Source: Deltaproteobacteria bacterium (GTDB lineage Bacteria; Myxococcota_A; JAADFL01). Taken from it: a stretch of DNA of 15,705 bases. The stretch is from contig JAADFL010000169.1 of assembly GCA_013152945.1 (NCBI GenBank), positions 1-15,705 of the forward strand. Direction: 5' to 3'. The position numbers and the translations under genes are program-made. This document shows positions 13,619 to 15,705 of the stretch, piece by piece. The notes under the pieces were generated by a model. That model was not told the origin of the DNA and did not search any database. It saw only the letters and a program-made list of their open reading frames with translations. Position 1 is the stretch's first letter; every line of letters starts with the position of its first letter.

Positions 13619-15391
13619 CTAGAACAGGCCCGTAACCTTTCCGGTTTCCACATCAACGTCCACGCGCCTGAACGCCGGGTTGGAGCTGGTTCCGGGCATC
13701 AGGCTGATGTCTCCGGCCATGGGGCAGATGAACCTTGCCCCGCCATAGGTCAGGAAGTCCCTGATGTGAAGAGTCCATCCCTTGGGAACTCCCTTCATCG
13801 ACGGGTCATGGCTCAATGACAAGTGAGTCTTGACCATCATGGTGACATAATCCTTGAACTTGGGATCGGATTCGAATTTCTTGAGTTTGTCTTGCGCCAC
13901 AGGAGAATAGCTCACGCCGTCCGCGCCATATACTTCTTTGGCTATCCGTTCGACTCGCTCGGAAAGCGGTGTCTCCAGATCGTACAGGAACTTGAAGTCT
14001 ACCTTGTCATTGCAGGCATCTATGACCGCGTCAGCCAATTCGAGAGCACCTTCACTGCCGTACTGCCAGTGCTGTGACACGGCGACCCTTGCCCCTGCCT
14101 GTTCGCCGGCCTTTCGGACCATGTCGATCTCGGCCTTGGTGTCTGTATGGAATTGGTTGATGCAGACGACCGGGTTGATGCCGGCCTTTTTCACTGTCGC
14201 AATATGGTGCCTCAGGTTTTCGAGGCCGGCTTCCAGCCACTTCAGGTTTTCCTTGCCGTATACCTCCTTGAGGTCTTTGCCTGGTGCCCAAAGCGGGGCC
14301 CCGGCCGATACGCCATGGCTCTTGAGGGCCCGGATGGTGGCCGTGATGACCGATACATTGGGAATGTTGCCCGAGTACCTGCACTTGACATTCCAGAATT
14401 TTTCAAACCCGATGTCGGCTCCGAATCCGGATTCGGTAATGTGGTAGTCGGCCAGCTTCAGGCACATCCTGTCGGCCACGACCGAGGACTGGCCGACGGC
14501 TATGTTGGCGAACGGTCCTGCGTGGACGAATACCGGTTGGCCTTCAAGGGATTGCAACATATTCGGGTTGAGGGCCTCCTTCATCCATGCCGTCATGGCC
14601 CCGGCTACTTCCAGGTCCTCTGTGGTAATGGGTTTGCCCCTCTTATCGTAGGCAACGACAATGTCACCGATACGCTTTCTGAAATCCTTGAGGTCACTGA
14701 ATATGGAGAGAATGGCCATTACCTCGGAAGAGACAGCTATTCCAAACTTGGAAGGCATGACCATACCATTTTTTCTCGGGCCGAGACCGATAATGATCTC
14801 GCGAAGCGCGTGGGCGCAGTAATCGATTACCCAGCCCATCTCCACGTTCTTCGGGTCTATGTCAAGTCTTTTCAGTCCTCTCTTTTCAAGGAACTTGTCG
14901 CTCCGGATGCTCTCATGGTGCAGCCTGGAGGTAAGAGCTACCATGGCCAGGTTGTGGGCGTTCATCACCGCGTTGATGTCACCGGTCAGTCCCAGGGAAA
15001 ACTCGGTTAACGGAATGCACTGCGACAAGCCGCCACCGGCCGCAGATCCCTTGATGTTCATTGTAGGTCCACCCGAGGGCTGCCTTATTGCGGCGGTTAC
15101 TTTCTTGCCTCTCTTGCCCATACCCTGGATGAGACCAAGGGTTGTGGTGGATTTGCCCTCTCCAAGCGGAGTCGGGGTTATTGCGGTCACCTCGATGAAT
15201 TTACCGTCAGGCTTGTCCTTCAAGCGATTCAGTACATGGGTATAGTCCACCTTGGCTATGTACTTTCCATGCGGCAACAACTCTTCGTCAGATATGCCTA
15301 GCTCTTCTGCAAGCTGTTGCGATGTCTTCATACGGCTCTCGGCTTCGAGAGCAATCTCCCAGTCTTCGTGTTTGGTCGGATCAAGGGCCAT
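13619..15391 (-). CDS. fhs: Formate-tetrahydrofolate ligase, long form
   Basis: A 590-residue enzyme making 10-formyl-tetrahydrofolate from formate, THF and ATP; it feeds one-carbon units to purine, fMet and, in acetogens or formate users, the Wood-Ljungdahl methyl branch. The ATP-binding loop [13 protein letters not shown] (residues 73-83) is intact, followed by [33 protein letters not shown] and the C-terminal GLF. Family members are commonly about 555-560 residues; this one is longer, and the usual stretch around the ALRxIxxGLG motif differs ([19 protein letters not shown]), as does the end ([17 protein letters not shown]), so it belongs to a divergent subgroup. The ATG start has a strong GGAGG site five to six bases upstream. 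No other folate-pathway gene is beside it, so the physiological role (assimilation or formate oxidation) cannot be told. Confidence 0.96.
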   Translation of the reverse strand: MALDPTKHEDWEIALEAESRMKTSQQLAEELGISDEELLPHGKYIAKVDYTHVLNRLKDKPDGKFIEVTAITPTPLGEGKSTTTLGLIQGMGKRGKKVTAAIRQPSGGPTMNIKGSAAGGGLSQCIPLTEFSLGLTGDINAVMNAHNLAMVALTSRLHHESIRSDKFLEKRGLKRLDIDPKNVEMGWVIDYCAHALREIIIGLGPRKNGMVMPSKFGIAVSSEVMAILSIFSDLKDFRKRIGDIVVAYDKRGKPITTEDLEVAGAMTAWMKEALNPNMLQSLEGQPVFVHAGPFANIAVGQSSVVADRMCLKLADYHITESGFGADIGFEKFWNVKCRYSGNIPNVSVITATIRALKSHGVSAGAPLWAPGKDLKEVYGKENLKWLEAGLENLRHHIATVKKAGINPVVCINQFHTDTKAEIDMVRKAGEQAGARVAVSQHWQYGSEGALELADAVIDACNDKVDFKFLYDLETPLSERVERIAKEVYGADGVSYSPVAQDKLKKFESDPKFKDYVTMMVKTHLSLSHDPSMKGVPKGWTLHIRDFLTYGGARFICPMAGDISLMPGTSSNPAFRRVDVDVETGKVTGLF

Positions 15392-15479
15392 GGAATCCTC
15401 CTTCCTCTTATTTACCGGTTAGTTACTGGTCAGCAAAAGTTCCAACTCAAATGATCACCTTTCACCAATTGCGAAGACG

Positions 15480-15510
15480 GAAGTTACTTCTTTGACATAG
15501 TCCGTGTCAA
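15480..15510 (-). promoter_or_regulatory. Candidate fhs promoter overlapped by two palindromes
   Basis: On the minus strand a consensus TTGACA (15510-15505) is followed after 18 bases by TAACTT (15486-15481), a partial -10 match, about 90 bp before the fhs start. TTGACA also occurs on the plus strand at 15492-15497, so the two form a perfect 6-bp inverted repeat around seven bases. A second palindrome, GAAGT-T-ACTTC (15480-15490), covers the -10. Such symmetry is what dimeric repressor sites look like, but no regulator gene is nearby and the assignment is inferred. Confidence 0.4.
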
Positions 15511-15584
15511 CCCTGTGTTTCAACATGTGATAGCCGAATTAAAATGTCAGTAGGAAGGGAATTCGTTCCATTCGGATTCAGGCT

Positions 15585-15633
15585 GTTCGCAACGATTCCA
15601 GGGACGTTGCCCCTGGAATCGTTGGTACCGAAC
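15585..15633. repeat. Large near-perfect inverted repeat (hairpin)
   Basis: Fourteen bases CAACGATTCCAGGG (15590-15603) pair perfectly with CCCTGGAATCGTTG (15611-15624) across a 7-base loop. After a 4-base bulge, GTTCG (15585-15589) and CGAAC (15629-15633) extend the stem by five pairs. There is no T-run on either side, so a plain terminator is unlikely. The perfection of the arms points to a dispersed palindromic repeat or a cruciform element. It lies in the non-coding 15392-15705 region, in which I see no gene. Confidence 0.8.
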
Positions 15634-15636
15634 GAT

Positions 15637-15665
15637 CCCCCTCGCCCGCTCTGCGGGAGAGGGGG
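15637..15665. repeat. GC-rich hairpin of a common intergenic repeat type
   Basis: CCCCCTC (15637-15643) pairs with GAGGGGG (15659-15665), and CCCGC (15645-15649) with GCGGG (15653-15657), around a TCT loop; a single G/A mismatch separates the two stems. It is followed by AGGGGGTGAGGGCGG. From memory, hairpins of the type CCCTC..CCGC..GCGGGAGAGGG with a trailing GGGTGAGGG are frequent between genes in many proteobacterial genomes. Next to the previous hairpin it forms a tandem of palindromes at the window edge. Confidence 0.75.
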
Positions 15666-15705
15666 ACAAAAGGGGGTGAGGGCGGTGGAAAGCCGGCCTG
15701 GTCCA

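Noticed and set aside
14147-15010. 287-aa plus-strand frame opposite fhs
   Set aside because: It lies wholly antisense to a well-conserved enzyme gene and has no motif or ribosome site; long antisense frames are expected from its codon use.

Overview
The window reads as ordinary bacterial chromosome of roughly 50-55% GC, densely coded, with short gaps, ATG/GTG/TTG starts and Shine-Dalgarno sites. The best guess for the host is a deltaproteobacterial-grade organism (Myxococcota or a neighbouring phylum). The grounds are a secreted protein with a long Asp-Thr repeat next to an EGF-like motif, a response regulator joined to a PATAN/DUF4388-type domain and TPRs, an ECF sigma factor paired with a zinc-finger/FecR/TPR anti-sigma protein, and a long-form formate-tetrahydrofolate ligase. 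This is inference from gene style; no rRNA or other phylogenetic marker is present.

Layout. (1) At the left edge the first 11 codons of an unidentified minus-strand gene are visible behind a near-perfect ribosome binding site. (2) Positions 141-4777 on the plus strand hold four genes that look like one unit: an exported protein with a probable outer-membrane barrel, an ECF sigma factor, its membrane-bound anti-sigma partner (zinc-binding motif, one membrane helix, FecR-like domain, TPRs) and a surface protein made of an EGF-like motif, an 80-residue Asp-X repeat, a PKD-like stretch and a YfaP/DUF2135-like C-terminal domain. (3) Positions 5039-6626 hold a divergent pair, a 167-aa conserved-looking protein (minus) and an alpha/beta hydrolase (plus). 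(4) Positions 6616-11126 on the minus strand hold, in transcription order, tsaD, rsmA, an MFS transporter and a secreted/membrane protein of unknown function. tsaD and rsmA overlap by 4 bases; the hydrolase and the last minus-strand gene run into each other with an 11-bp overlap. (5) Positions 11252-13416 (minus) hold a transmembrane response regulator with a small ORF overlapping its stop codon. (6) Positions 13619-15391 (minus) hold formate-tetrahydrofolate ligase, preceded by a promoter covered by two small palindromes. (7) The right edge is non-coding and carries two strong hairpins that look like dispersed intergenic repeats.

How the genes may work together. tsaD (tRNA t6A), rsmA (16S rRNA dimethylation) and the ligase (one-carbon supply) are housekeeping genes. 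The accessory part is the 141-4777 unit. There the anti-sigma protein could hold the sigma factor at the inner membrane while its FecR/TPR part senses something in the periplasm, and the flanking barrel and surface protein are natural candidates for signal, target or structure. No TonB-dependent receptor, the usual partner of FecR, is in the window. I saw no CRISPR array, insertion sequence, prophage, tRNA, rRNA or recognisable defence system.
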